Origin: Neptuniibacter marinus | GTDB lineage: Bacteria; Pseudomonadota; Gammaproteobacteria; Pseudomonadales; Balneatricaceae | Direction: 5' to 3' | Assembly (NCBI RefSeq): GCF_001597725.1 | Contig: NZ_LUTR01000011.1 | Span: 32,607-96,606 of the forward strand | DNA: 64,000 nucleotides | Part shown: piece by piece, positions 46,581 to 57,150 of the stretch | Position numbering within the stretch: position 1 is the first letter of the stretch | Layout: each line of letters opens with the position of its first letter | The notes under the pieces: generated by a model | Told to the model about the DNA's origin: nothing | The model's input: only the letters and a program-made list of their open reading frames with translations | Database searches by the model: none | Position numbers and translations under genes: made by a program

Positions 46581-47801
46581 TTACTCTTGCAGCGTATCTC
46601 GGTCACGGAAACCAATAAGATACAAAATACCATCTAAGCCTAAGGTAGAAATGGCTTGCTTTGCGCTCTCTCGAACTAGAGGCTTAGCACGAAAAGCTAT
46701 ACCTAAACCCGCGATAGAGAGCATAGGCAGGTCATTCGCTCCATCACCAACGGCAATAGTCTGCTCTAAACGAATACCTTCTTTCTGCGCAATTTCACGA
46801 AGTAGCTCAGCTTTGCGCTCGCCATTAACAATGGCGCCTTTAACTTCGCCAGTTACTTTACCCGTCTCATCAATATCAAGCTCATTCGCATAAACATAGT
46901 CAAAGCCCAGCTTATCCTGTAAACGAGATGCAAAATAGGTAAAACCGCCCGATAGGATCGCCGTTTTAAAACCTAGCACTTTTAAGTTCGAAACTAACTC
47001 TTCAGCACCTTCAGTCATAGGTAAACGTTCAGCTATAGCTTCTAACACAGATACATCAAGCCCCTTCAACAACGCCATACGGCGGCGGAAGCTTTCGTTA
47101 AAGTCAATCTCTCCACGCATTGCTGCTTCAGTAATCTCAGCAACTTGAGTACCGACACCCGCTTCTTTGGCTAACTCATCGATCACTTCTGCTTCGATCA
47201 ACGTTGAATCCATATCAAACACAACTAAACGGCGGTTACGACGATAGATATTATCCTCCTGGAAGGCGATATCTACATCAAGATCACTCGCAGCGGTTAA
47301 GAACTCTGATCTTAACTTTGCCGCATCAGCTGGCGCACCTCGAACAGAAAACTCAACACAAGCTTTTGTTTGCTCACAACTATCACTTAAACTGATACGT
47401 CCAGAAAGGCGGCTTATATTATCAATATTAAGGCTATGCTGGGCCGCGATATCTGTCACCCGCGCTATTTGAACCGAACTCAGCTTACGCGACAGCAAGG
47501 TAATAATATGACGTGATTTCCCCTGCCCCTCAACCCAAGTTTCATAATGACTCTCTTCTACCGGTTGAAATCGGATATTCATATTTAGCTCATGAGCCTT
47601 AAACAGAATATCTCTTAGCAAAGGCGAGGATTCAGCGGCTTTGGGTACTTCAATCAAAATACCTAGCGACAAAGTGTCATGAATAACCGCCTGACCTATG
47701 TCTAAGATATTGATCTGAAATTGAGCAAGTATAGAAGTAATAGCAGAGGTAACCCCAGGCTTATCCTCACCCGAGATATTAAGCAGAATAATCTCTTTCA
47801 T
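46581..47801 (-). CDS. serB: Phosphoserine phosphatase with N-terminal ACT domains
   Basis: Last step of serine synthesis, O-phosphoserine to serine. The 406-aa product has two N-terminal ACT-type domains (about 1-85 and 95-180; ISGEDKPGVTSAI, ITLLSRKLSSVQIARV) that likely sense an amino acid, and a HAD phosphatase domain with VFDMDSTLIEAEVIDELAK, the Thr/Ser motif ILSGGF and GDGANDLPML. This long form is standard in Pseudomonas relatives. The ATG at 47801 was chosen; the TTG one codon earlier is not needed. Confidence 0.95.
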   Translation of the reverse strand: MKEIILLNISGEDKPGVTSAITSILAQFQINILDIGQAVIHDTLSLGILIEVPKAAESSPLLRDILFKAHELNMNIRFQPVEESHYETWVEGQGKSRHIITLLSRKLSSVQIARVTDIAAQHSLNIDNISRLSGRISLSDSCEQTKACVEFSVRGAPADAAKLRSEFLTAASDLDVDIAFQEDNIYRRNRRLVVFDMDSTLIEAEVIDELAKEAGVGTQVAEITEAAMRGEIDFNESFRRRMALLKGLDVSVLEAIAERLPMTEGAEELVSNLKVLGFKTAILSGGFTYFASRLQDKLGFDYVYANELDIDETGKVTGEVKGAIVNGERKAELLREIAQKEGIRLEQTIAVGDGANDLPMLSIAGLGIAFRAKPLVRESAKQAISTLGLDGILYLIGFRDRDTLQE

Positions 47802-47885
47802 CAAAAGCGGTTCCAGTGGAATCTCATATTGGCGCTGATTATAACAAAGCCCTTATGCAGGGCCTATTACATCATTGCAACGTCG

Positions 47886-50528
47886 TTATCTTTTTTCTTG
47901 CTTAACCTTAAGGCCTTTTTGCTTACCTTTGAGCTTCGGCTTAGCGGCTACTTTTCTTTTTTTGGCTTTCTTACTTTTCCCTTTCTCACCACCATTAAAA
48001 GCCATTAGCTCTTGCTCGGCGGGCGACAATGCATTTTTAGCTGAAGGCTTGCTTTTATTAGTAGCAATTCGCCTTTTAGGCCCACTGTCATCAGAAGACG
48101 TATTTTTTCTACGTGACTTCGCAAGCGCTGCCCGCTGAGATCCTTTACGAGGATGGGACTTATCATCGCCACTTTTCATCGGACGATTACCCCATTCATT
48201 GCGCTGTCCAGGCAACTTCCCTTCACTGGTCTGATCCCCTATCTTCCCTTCAGCCAATAGTTCACGGGTGGTCTTTTTCTTTTCTCGTTGCTGATCAGCA
48301 AGCTCAAAATCGATCTTACGTTCATCGAGGTCAACACGTACAACTTTAACGTTTAAACGATCACCCAATTTAAAGGTTTTACGTGTCCGCTCGCCAACTA
48401 AACGCTGCTTCGCTTGATCAAACACATAATAATCACCCGGAAGAGCTGTTATATGTACAAGCCCTTCAACAAATAAATCATCTAACTCTACAAATACACC
48501 GAAACCAGTAACCGCGGCGATAACACCTTCATATTCATCCCCTACATGCTCCTGCATATATTCACACTTCAGCCATGCAACAACATCTCTGGTCGCATCA
48601 TCCGAACGGCGTTCAGTCATAGAACAGTGTTCCCCTAACTCCAACAGCTGTTCCATATTATAGGAACAAACAAGCTCAGGATTTGGAACAAACCCTTCAG
48701 GTCGACGAATAGAGGTGTTTTCTCTATTCGAGTGTATCGCTGATCGAATCAATCGATGAACAAGTAGATCAGGGTAACGACGAATAGGCGAGGTAAAATG
48801 AGTATAAGCAGGATATGCCAAACCGAAATGACCTTGATTATCTGGACTATAAACCGCTTGGCGCATAGATCGCAGCATCATAGTTTGAATCAAATGGCGG
48901 TCTGGCCGCTCTTCAATCCATTCTGCCAGTTCTTGGTAATGTTTAGGTTCAGGCTTATCCCCACCTGCTAAGTTAAGCCCTAACTCGCCTAAATATGCTC
49001 TAAGATTTTCTAGTTTCTTCTCTTTAGGACCTTCATGTACACGATAGATAGCTGGGATATCTAATTTATTGAAGAAGCGAGCTGTTGCTACGTTTGCACA
49101 CAACATACACTCTTCAATTAACTTATGAGCATCATTACGATGAACAGGGATAATCTCCTCTATCTTACGATTCTCACCAAAGATCATTCGGGTTTCGGTT
49201 GTTTCAAAGTCAATCGCCCCCCGAATATCACGTGCCCTACGCAAGGAAAAATAAAGGCTATAAAGATCTTCAAGGTGCGGTACAACGTTGGCATACTCTG
49301 CACGTAGTTGTTTGGACTCACCCTCATCGGGTTCCATCAACATTTTGCCTACTTTTGTATAAGTCAGCCGTGCATGAGAGCAGATAACCGCTTCATAAAA
49401 TTTATAACCCGACAGAACACCTTTCTCACTAATGGTCATCTCACACACCATAGCCAAGCGGTCTACCGCAGGGTTTAATGAGCAAAGGCCGTTGGAAAGC
49501 AGTTCAGGTAACATAGGCACAACAAATTCTGGAAAATAGGTAGAATTTGCTCGTTGAAAAGCCTCTTTATCTAACTCTGTTCCTGGTCGCACGTACCAAG
49601 AGACATCAGCGATGGCGACCCATAAACGCCACCCTCCTGACGCTTTCTTCTCAGCATAAACCGCGTCATCAAAATCTTTAGCATCTTCGCCATCGATCGT
49701 CACTAAAGGAAGATCTCGCAAATCAACTCGATTTAACTTGGCATTTTCTTCCACTTCGGCTGAGAGCTCACCAATTTCTTGACGAACCTGATCAGGCCAC
49801 TCATGAGGAATTTCATAGTTATGGATAGCAACTGTTATCTCCATACCTGGTGCTAAATGATCACCCAACACCTCAACAACTCGCGCTTTAGGAAGATCTC
49901 TTTTACCCGGCTGACTGATCAACTCAGCAACCACCAGCTGGCCATCTTTATAAAGAGCTGGGTTTTCTGGGTCAGGAACAATCATAATCTCTTGGGTAAT
50001 ACGTTGATTTTCTGGGCGCAGATAACCAAAACCCTCTTGCCCACTAAAGCGCCCAACAAGCTTACGCGTATTACGCGCCAGCACCTCAATAATTTTGCCT
50101 TCTCTTCGCCCTTTAAAGTCAACGTTTATTTCTTGAACTAGGACCTGATCCCCATCAAAGACTTGGCGCATCTGTCGAGGGCTCAACTTCAGATCATCAC
50201 TGCCATCTTCAGGTTTCACAAAGCCAAAACCATCTCTATGACCAATCACGCGCCCTTTGATAAAAGACATTTTATCCATCAAGGCAAATTCATTGCGTCG
50301 ATTGGTCATCAACTGCCCATCTCGACACATTGCCTTTAAACGAAAGAATACTGCATCACGACTTTCCTCATCCTTAACCCCCATCTCATCACACAGTTGA
50401 GCGTGTCCTACGGGCGCGCCCCTCTCCTGCATAAACTGCAACATAAAATCCCGACTAGGTACGGGATTATTATATTTCTCCGCTTCTAATGCGGCCTGAG
50501 GGTCATTTTTAGTCCAATCGTTACTCAT
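47886..50528 (-). CDS. rnr: Ribonuclease R
   Basis: Processive 3'-to-5' exoribonuclease of 880 aa that degrades structured RNA and takes part in tmRNA quality control. N-terminal winged-helix and cold-shock domains (about 20-230), the RNB catalytic domain with IDGEDAKDFDDAVYAE and FTSPIRRYPDLLVHRLIRS, an S1 domain (EYEGVIAAVTGFGVFVELDD) and a Lys/Arg-rich tail (about 760-880) of low complexity. The tail is longer than in E. coli (813 aa). It precedes serB by 84 nt on the same strand; rlmB, the usual follower, is not here. Confidence 0.96.
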   Translation of the reverse strand: MSNDWTKNDPQAALEAEKYNNPVPSRDFMLQFMQERGAPVGHAQLCDEMGVKDEESRDAVFFRLKAMCRDGQLMTNRRNEFALMDKMSFIKGRVIGHRDGFGFVKPEDGSDDLKLSPRQMRQVFDGDQVLVQEINVDFKGRREGKIIEVLARNTRKLVGRFSGQEGFGYLRPENQRITQEIMIVPDPENPALYKDGQLVVAELISQPGKRDLPKARVVEVLGDHLAPGMEITVAIHNYEIPHEWPDQVRQEIGELSAEVEENAKLNRVDLRDLPLVTIDGEDAKDFDDAVYAEKKASGGWRLWVAIADVSWYVRPGTELDKEAFQRANSTYFPEFVVPMLPELLSNGLCSLNPAVDRLAMVCEMTISEKGVLSGYKFYEAVICSHARLTYTKVGKMLMEPDEGESKQLRAEYANVVPHLEDLYSLYFSLRRARDIRGAIDFETTETRMIFGENRKIEEIIPVHRNDAHKLIEECMLCANVATARFFNKLDIPAIYRVHEGPKEKKLENLRAYLGELGLNLAGGDKPEPKHYQELAEWIEERPDRHLIQTMMLRSMRQAVYSPDNQGHFGLAYPAYTHFTSPIRRYPDLLVHRLIRSAIHSNRENTSIRRPEGFVPNPELVCSYNMEQLLELGEHCSMTERRSDDATRDVVAWLKCEYMQEHVGDEYEGVIAAVTGFGVFVELDDLFVEGLVHITALPGDYYVFDQAKQRLVGERTRKTFKLGDRLNVKVVRVDLDERKIDFELADQQREKKKTTRELLAEGKIGDQTSEGKLPGQRNEWGNRPMKSGDDKSHPRKGSQRAALAKSRRKNTSSDDSGPKRRIATNKSKPSAKNALSPAEQELMAFNGGEKGKSKKAKKRKVAAKPKLKGKQKGLKVKQEKR

Positions 50529-50630
50529 AGAGTTCTCAAAGCAAATATAATCAAAAAGGCCTTAATCAGTAAAAGCATACCATGCCTTATAAAAAGCCAA
50601 AAACATGGATATAAGATAGCAGAAAAGATA

Positions 50631-50658
50631 AAAAAGCCGGCGTTTTTGCCGGCTTTTT
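50631..50658. terminator. Terminator after secF
   Basis: An 11-bp stem AAAAAGCCGGC/GCCGGCTTTTT with a GTTTTT loop, eight bases past the secF stop. It ends the queA-tgt-yajC-secD-secF unit and separates it from rnr. Confidence 0.9.
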
Positions 50659-50665
50659 GAAAGGA

Positions 50666-51586
50666 TTAAGGACGATCATCAATCTCCTGCTCTTTCTCCT
50701 CTGGCGGCATGAGATCTTCTTTACATACATTCATAGCCATCAGCACATTAGCTGCGACATAAATAGATGAATAAGTACCCACAAATACACCAACCAGTAA
50801 GGCAACAGCAAACCCATGTATCATCTCACCACCAAACACAGCTAATGCAACAAGCACCAGCAAAGTGGTCATTGAGGTCACCACTGTACGTCCAAGCGTC
50901 TGACTCAACGATACATTCATTATCTCAACTGCACTTTCCTTACGCATCTTGCGGAAGTTTTCACGAATGCGGTCAGAGACAACAATAGTATCGTTAAGCG
51001 AATAACCGATAACCGCTAGGATCGCAGCCAGTACGGTTAAGTCAAAATCAAGTTTAAACAGGGCAAAGAAACCCAGAACAATCAATACGTCATGCGCTAA
51101 TGCAGCAACAGCACCGATAGAAAACTTAAGCTGGAAACGAAAAGCCACATAAACCATGATCATAAACAAGGCCAGCAACATGCCTAAACCACCTTGTTCA
51201 CGCAGCTCTTCACCTACCTGAGCGCCAACAAATTCATTACGACGTAATGTTAGCGTTTGTGTTTCGCCATCTTGCAGTGCCGCAAGTACTTTATCGCCCA
51301 GCTTAGGATCATGATCCTGCCCCAAACGAATTAGTATATCGGTAGGTGAACCAAAGGTTTGTACAACCGCATCGTTGTAACCAACTACTTTTAACTGATC
51401 ACGTATTTTGTTCAGATCCGCTGGCTGCTCATAACCAATTTCAACCAAACTACCGCCGGTAAAGTCCAAGCCAAACTTAAGGCCATTTACGGCTAAAGCG
51501 CCAATAGACACAACCAGCATAGCAATGGAGAAAAACGCGGCTACTTTACGCAGCCCCATGAAGTTATATATTTTATATGTAGACAT
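50666..51586 (-). CDS. secF: Protein translocase subunit SecF
   Basis: Inner-membrane partner of SecD that uses the proton gradient to aid protein export. With start MSTYKIYNFMGLRKVAAF the protein has 306 aa; the ATG one codon earlier (51589) is also possible, but GAGGG is spaced better for 51586. The longer frame would overlap secD and lacks conservation. Family blocks are GLDFTGGSLVEIGYEQPAD, LAHDVLIVLGFFALF and ILAVIGYSLNDTIVVSDRIR. Six membrane segments are expected. Confidence 0.95.
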   Translation of the reverse strand: MSTYKIYNFMGLRKVAAFFSIAMLVVSIGALAVNGLKFGLDFTGGSLVEIGYEQPADLNKIRDQLKVVGYNDAVVQTFGSPTDILIRLGQDHDPKLGDKVLAALQDGETQTLTLRRNEFVGAQVGEELREQGGLGMLLALFMIMVYVAFRFQLKFSIGAVAALAHDVLIVLGFFALFKLDFDLTVLAAILAVIGYSLNDTIVVSDRIRENFRKMRKESAVEIMNVSLSQTLGRTVVTSMTTLLVLVALAVFGGEMIHGFAVALLVGVFVGTYSSIYVAANVLMAMNVCKEDLMPPEEKEQEIDDRP

Positions 51587-51596
51587 CATCAGACCC

Positions 51597-53450
51597 TCAA
51601 ATAGACAGCTTAGTGAGCTGACGATTGCCATAAGTAAGGTTAACCAACGCACGGGTAACAAAAATGGCTGTAAACATAGAGGTTAAAATACCCACAGACA
51701 GAGTGATCGCAAAACCTTTAACTGGCCCTGTACCCATCGCAAATAAGATAACCGCAGCAAGTAGTGTGGTGATATTGGCATCCAAAATAGTCGTAAACGC
51801 TCGACCAAACCCAGAGCTAATTGCGGATTGAGGTGGTAAACCGTTCGCTAGCTCCTCTTTAATACGTGCAAAAATCAACACGTTGGCATCCACCGCCATA
51901 CCGACTGTAAGCACGATACCGGCTATACCTGGTAGCGTTAGTGTTGCCGATAACATAGACATAATGGCAACCAATAAGACTAAGTTAAACGTCAAAGCGA
52001 TATTAGCCAGCAAACCAAACACTCGGTAATAGATAAGCATAAAGATAAGCACAAGTGCTAAACCGATCTGAACCGACATCACACCCATCTCGATATTCTG
52101 CGCACCCAAGCTAGGCCCGACTGTACGTTCCTCTACAAAGTAGATAGGCGCAGCAAGCGCACCCGCTCGAAGTAATAAAGCTAATTCAGAAGACTCTCCA
52201 GCGCCATCAAGCCCCGTGATTCTGAACTGATTACCCAGTACAGATTGAATCGTCGCTAAAGAGATAATCCCTTTCTCTTGATAGCGAACAGTTTCAGCAA
52301 CCTGCTCACCCTCAATACTTTTATAAACCGTACGCTCTTTATCCTCTACGAATAAAACAGCCATACGACGTTGAACTGCATTTTTAGTGGTGCGAGCCAT
52401 AAGCTCACCACCTTTAGAATCCAGCGTAATGTTAACTTGAGGCTGACCATTTTCATCAAATGACGACTGCGCATTAGCAACATTATCACCTTTAATGATG
52501 ATATCTTTTTCAAGTGTTGCTTTACGGCCAAGGTCACTTCTAAACTCATACACTTCTGTACGCGCAGAACTTGCCCCGCCTTTCGCCTCTAAACGGAATT
52601 CCAGCGTTGCTGTTTTACCAATAATTCGTTTCGCCGCTGCGGTATCCTGAATACCTGGAAGTTGAACAACAATACGGTTCCGGCCTTGACGCTGAACCAA
52701 TGGTTCCGCTACGCCCAGCTCATTCACACGATTACGCAGTGTTGTTAAGTTCTGTTTAATTGCATACGTTTCAATATCACGTACAGCTTGTTCTGTCAGA
52801 TTAATGACTGTGTAAAAATCACCATCACGGTCTTCACTTGAAACAACAAATTCAGAATATTCCTTACGCAATAAATCGATTGAGCTATCGCGATACTCAG
52901 CAGAGGTAAATTTAACAGCTAATCCACCATCATCTAAGCTATCCATCTTCCGATAACGCAGTTTCTCTTCACGCAAACGGCCTTTAATCTCAGACGCATA
53001 ATTCTCAAGCTTTTGAGCGACAGCTTTAGGTAAATCAACTTCAAGTAAAAAGTGCACACCGCCACGAAGATCCAAGCCCAGCTTCATTGGGCCTGCTCCC
53101 ATAGATGTGAGCCAATCGGGTGTTGTAGGTGCCAAATTCAAAGCGACAATATAATCATCGCCAACTGTTTTACTAATAACGTCTTTAGCCTTTAACTGAT
53201 CATCGCCCGTTGCAAAACGAATCAGACCAGCATTTTTGCTAAGTTCTGAAGATTTAAAAGCAACACCTTCACTTTCAAGCGAAGCGGTAACTTTATCTAA
53301 TAAAACCTGATCAACTTGGAAAACATCTCTACTACCGGTCAACTGTACTGCATAGTCATCCGGGTACAGGTTAGGCGCTGCATATAAACCGCCAAAAACC
53401 AAAACAAATAGAATAAGAAGATTTTTCCAGAGGGGGTATCGATTGAGCAT
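51597..53450 (-). CDS. secD: Protein translocase subunit SecD
   Basis: Inner-membrane RND-like subunit of 617 aa with a large periplasmic P1 head. An N-terminal membrane segment (WKNLLILFVLVFGGLYAAPN) is followed by LGLDLRGGVHFLLEVD, the P1 region (about 115-430) and five or six segments from about 440, with LTVGMAVDANVLIFARIKEE carrying the conserved Asp. It lies 68 nt after yajC and 10 nt before secF. Confidence 0.97.
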   Translation of the reverse strand: MLNRYPLWKNLLILFVLVFGGLYAAPNLYPDDYAVQLTGSRDVFQVDQVLLDKVTASLESEGVAFKSSELSKNAGLIRFATGDDQLKAKDVISKTVGDDYIVALNLAPTTPDWLTSMGAGPMKLGLDLRGGVHFLLEVDLPKAVAQKLENYASEIKGRLREEKLRYRKMDSLDDGGLAVKFTSAEYRDSSIDLLRKEYSEFVVSSEDRDGDFYTVINLTEQAVRDIETYAIKQNLTTLRNRVNELGVAEPLVQRQGRNRIVVQLPGIQDTAAAKRIIGKTATLEFRLEAKGGASSARTEVYEFRSDLGRKATLEKDIIIKGDNVANAQSSFDENGQPQVNITLDSKGGELMARTTKNAVQRRMAVLFVEDKERTVYKSIEGEQVAETVRYQEKGIISLATIQSVLGNQFRITGLDGAGESSELALLLRAGALAAPIYFVEERTVGPSLGAQNIEMGVMSVQIGLALVLIFMLIYYRVFGLLANIALTFNLVLLVAIMSMLSATLTLPGIAGIVLTVGMAVDANVLIFARIKEELANGLPPQSAISSGFGRAFTTILDANITTLLAAVILFAMGTGPVKGFAITLSVGILTSMFTAIFVTRALVNLTYGNRQLTKLSI

Positions 53451-53518
53451 GGGTGCCCTTTCCCAATTAGAAACAGAAACACCGTGACCTATTTAGGTAA
53501 CGGTGTCTGTGAATTAGC

Positions 53519-53851
53519 TTAAATGCTCTTAAGAGTGCCTTTTGGCAGAGCCGCTGATACATGTGATTTCTGGAACGTTAATTCCGTGCCTTCACATACT
53601 TCAAGAACAACATAGTCATCATTTAAATTAACTACTTTGCCCAAGACGCCACCAGCAGTGATCACTTCATCGCCTTTGCTAATGCCGTTCAATAGCTCTT
53701 TATGCTCTTTTGCACGCTTAGCCTGTGGGCGCCACATAAAGAAGTAAAAAATAAGACCAAAGCCCACTAAAAACAAAATATTGAACATACCAGATTCCAT
53801 TGGGGCACCGGCAGCACCTTCAGCAAAAGCTGGAGAGATAAAGAAGCTCAT
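53519..53851 (-). CDS. yajC: Preprotein translocase auxiliary subunit YajC
   Basis: Small inner-membrane protein of 110 aa, part of the SecDF-YajC complex. One membrane segment (NILFLVGFGLIFYFFMW) is followed by the basic RPQAKRAKEHKELL and a small cytoplasmic domain with GDEVITAGGVLGKVV. Size and order are typical. Confidence 0.95.
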   Translation of the reverse strand: MSFFISPAFAEGAAGAPMESGMFNILFLVGFGLIFYFFMWRPQAKRAKEHKELLNGISKGDEVITAGGVLGKVVNLNDDYVVLEVCEGTELTFQKSHVSAALPKGTLKSI

Positions 53852-53903
53852 TCGTTACTCCTAAAAAGTAAAATATAAATATTATCGTTATAAACTATTA
53901 AAT

Positions 53904-55052
<1,149 letters not shown>

Positions 55053-56105
55053 TTAACTTTGCAGTTCCGATTGCGAATCTGATTGTCGTGTTAAATACAT
55101 AGCGTCCCCATAACTAAAGAAACGGTAGCGCTGTTCAACCGCCTCTTGGTAAGCCTTTTTAATATGTTCATAACCAGAGAAAGCGCTCACTAACATCAAT
55201 AAGGTCGATTCAGAAAGATGGAAGTTGGTGATCATTGCATCAACTGATTTGAACTCGTACCCCGGAAAGATAAAAATATCACTGTCTCCAAAAAAAGGTT
55301 CAACCTCCCCCTTTTGGCTAGCACTTTCTAAACTACGTACACTGGTTGTACCCACTGCGATAACACGCCCACCATTAGCCCTTGTTTCTCGCACTAATTC
55401 ACAAACCTCTGCACTCACTTCAATATATTCAGAGTGCATAACATGCTCATCAATGTTATCTACTTTGACCGGCTGAAAAGTTCCCGCACCAACGTGCAAC
55501 GTCACGAAAGCCTGCTTAACACCTTTAGCCTCCAGATCAGCCAATAGCTGATCATCAAAATGCAAACCGGCGGTAGGTGCTGCAACCGCTCCGGGCTTCC
55601 GGTTATAAACCGTTTGGTAACGTTCCCTATCTGATAGTTGATCTTCCCGTTTCATATAGGGAGGCAAAGGCATATGTCCATGCTCTTCCAACAGATCAAT
55701 GAGGCTGCCATCAACCAAAAACCGAAGTTCAAACAGGTTTTCATGTCGTGCAACCATCTCGGCTTCAATACCACCATCAAGCATCAAATGAGAGCCGGGC
55801 TTAGGCGAACGGCTAGATCGAATATGAGTAAGTGCACGCTTACTATCTAAAACCCGTTCAACAAGCACCTCAACACGTCCACCTGAAGCTTTCTGGCCAA
55901 ATAAGCGCGCGGGGATAACACGAGTATCATTAAAGACCATCAGATCCCCAGGTTGTATAAATTGCAGCACGTCTCGAAACTCACCGTGCTTCAGCTCGCC
56001 ACTATCACCATTTAAAGATAATAACCGGCTAGCGCTGCGTTCCTTTAGCGGAAAGCTTGCAATAAGCTCTTCAGGAAGCTCAAAATAAAAATCTTTTACC
56101 TGCAT
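55053..56105 (-). CDS. queA: S-adenosylmethionine:tRNA ribosyltransferase-isomerase
   Basis: Adds epoxycyclopentane from SAM to preQ1-tRNA to form epoxyqueuosine. The 350-aa product has [71 protein letters not shown] and [20 protein letters not shown]. Length is normal. It is first in the queA-tgt-yajC-secD-secF unit; a minus-strand promoter is expected in the gap toward tRNA-Leu. Confidence 0.97.
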   Translation of the reverse strand: MQVKDFYFELPEELIASFPLKERSASRLLSLNGDSGELKHGEFRDVLQFIQPGDLMVFNDTRVIPARLFGQKASGGRVEVLVERVLDSKRALTHIRSSRSPKPGSHLMLDGGIEAEMVARHENLFELRFLVDGSLIDLLEEHGHMPLPPYMKREDQLSDRERYQTVYNRKPGAVAAPTAGLHFDDQLLADLEAKGVKQAFVTLHVGAGTFQPVKVDNIDEHVMHSEYIEVSAEVCELVRETRANGGRVIAVGTTSVRSLESASQKGEVEPFFGDSDIFIFPGYEFKSVDAMITNFHLSESTLLMLVSAFSGYEHIKKAYQEAVEQRYRFFSYGDAMYLTRQSDSQSELQS

Positions 56106-56199
56106 GCAGAGAATTCTTCACATTAGAGTTGAAAATGTAGTCAGAGGGCGCGGATTGTAACGGAAAGAAGACTTTTTTTCAGTTTTTCATCAGTATTGA

Positions 56200-56227
56200 T
56201 TGACGAAAGCGCTCAGATTTCTATAAT
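56200..56227 (+). promoter_or_regulatory. Promoter of tRNA-Leu
   Basis: TTGACG (56200-56205), 16 nt, perfect TATAAT (56222-56227), with the tRNA beginning 15 nt later. One mismatch in the -35. Confidence 0.85.
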
Positions 56228-56242
56228 ACGCCTCTCTTTTGT

Positions 56243-56329
56243 GCCAGCGTGATGAAATTGGTAGACATGAGGGATTCAAAATCCCTTGTCCGCAAGGACG
56301 TGCCGGTTCGAGTCCGGCCGCTGGTACCA
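56243..56329 (+). tRNA. tRNA-Leu(CAA)
   Basis: An 87-nt class II tRNA with acceptor GCCAGCG/CGCTGGT (G1-U72 wobble, as in some E. coli Leu tRNAs), anticodon loop TTCAAAA (CAA, reads UUG), a long variable arm (TGTCCGCAAGGACG) and encoded CCA. It stands alone. An integrase remnant lies 150 nt downstream; tRNA-Leu genes are frequent insertion sites for islands. Confidence 0.97.
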
Positions 56330-56481
56330 TCTTACAAGAACAATGCGTACAGGAGCTCTTAGAGCCCTTGCGCTACGTACCTCATAAAGAAATCATTTTT
56401 CTCTTGTTAGCTTTGCTGTCTCTCCTTATTGTCACGAGGACAACTATTCATGCCTTCATTTCAAAAAACTCTATAGAACAA
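56330..56481. other. Gap between tRNA-Leu and the integrase remnant
   Basis: 152 bp with no recognised gene. An open frame that also runs through the tRNA is accidental. No copy of the tRNA 3' end was seen downstream, so no attachment-site duplicate is supported. Confidence 0.5.
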
Positions 56482-57005
56482 TCGACACACCTCTACCGCT
56501 AACCTGACGACGTATATCATTACCGCTTTAACATCACAGGTAATGGCGCCTATCGCAGTGTTCGCTTGTCCATGTATAGTCGATGCCCATACGAAACCGG
56601 TGTTTTAGCGGTGCTTGTTACCTATAGAAATCAGAAGTGCGCCAGCGACTCACCTCCCTATTCCGTGAAACCTTCACCGGGCATAAAGAAGGAATAGACA
56701 AAGAAGGATTACTGACAGAAGCTCAAAAAGAAGCATACAGAAATACCGCTTCATTTAACCCTGAAAACACACACTTTAAAAATCACAATAGACTGGTCTG
56801 TAAGATGCTTGCATACAGCGGCGCACGCCTTAACGAAATAGCTCAACTATATTGTAATGACATACAAAGAAAAGGCGCTTTATGGTTCATCCAAACACAC
56901 GATACGGTGAAAATGACACCCTATCTACCTTATACTTTCAAGAAGTTACTCTCAGATACATTATACGGTAATATGTCCTTACTACAGGCTTCAAAAAGAC
57001 ACTAG
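56482..57005 (+). pseudogene. Decayed tyrosine-recombinase (integrase) gene
   Basis: A fragment of a phage or island integrase. The N-terminal part (THLYR, then an in-frame TAA at 56500, then VYHYRFNITGNGAYRSVRLS) resembles the small N-terminal domain of such integrases. It then shifts frame near 56635, from which a second frame continues to 57005 with LVCKMLAYSGARLNEIAQLY, including the first catalytic Arg (GARLNEIAQL) and the WFIQTHD block. The C-terminal catalytic HxxR and Tyr are missing. With one stop, one frameshift and a lost end, the gene cannot be active. It lies behind tRNA-Leu, a typical target, so it marks an old, mostly deleted element. Confidence 0.75.
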
Positions 57006-57009
57006 GTAT

Positions 57010-57096
57010 ATGGCTTGGATACTAGAAAACAATGGTTTTATCCTTGAAGCAATCATCATGGGTATAATTATTATTTATATCGGCCGAAAAATATAA
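57010..57096 (+). other. Short hydrophobic open frame
   Basis: A 28-codon frame, MAWILENNGFILEAIIMGII followed by IIYIGRKI, with AGG three bases before the ATG. It would be a single-pass membrane peptide. It lies just behind the integrase remnant and ahead of the TonB receptor. No family is recognised; it may be chance in A/T-rich DNA. Confidence 0.25.
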
Positions 57097-57150
57097 AAAC
57101 AAAAAATACTTAAGGTGCCATGAAACATCGAGCGCCTGAGAGCAGCGTCT

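Noticed and set aside
49125..49387. Short plus-strand frames inside rnr
   Set aside because: Shadows of rnr; no ribosome-binding site or family.
56239..56502. Open frame through tRNA-Leu and beyond
   Set aside because: It runs through the tRNA itself; only its last few codons (STHLYR) were used as the start of the integrase remnant.
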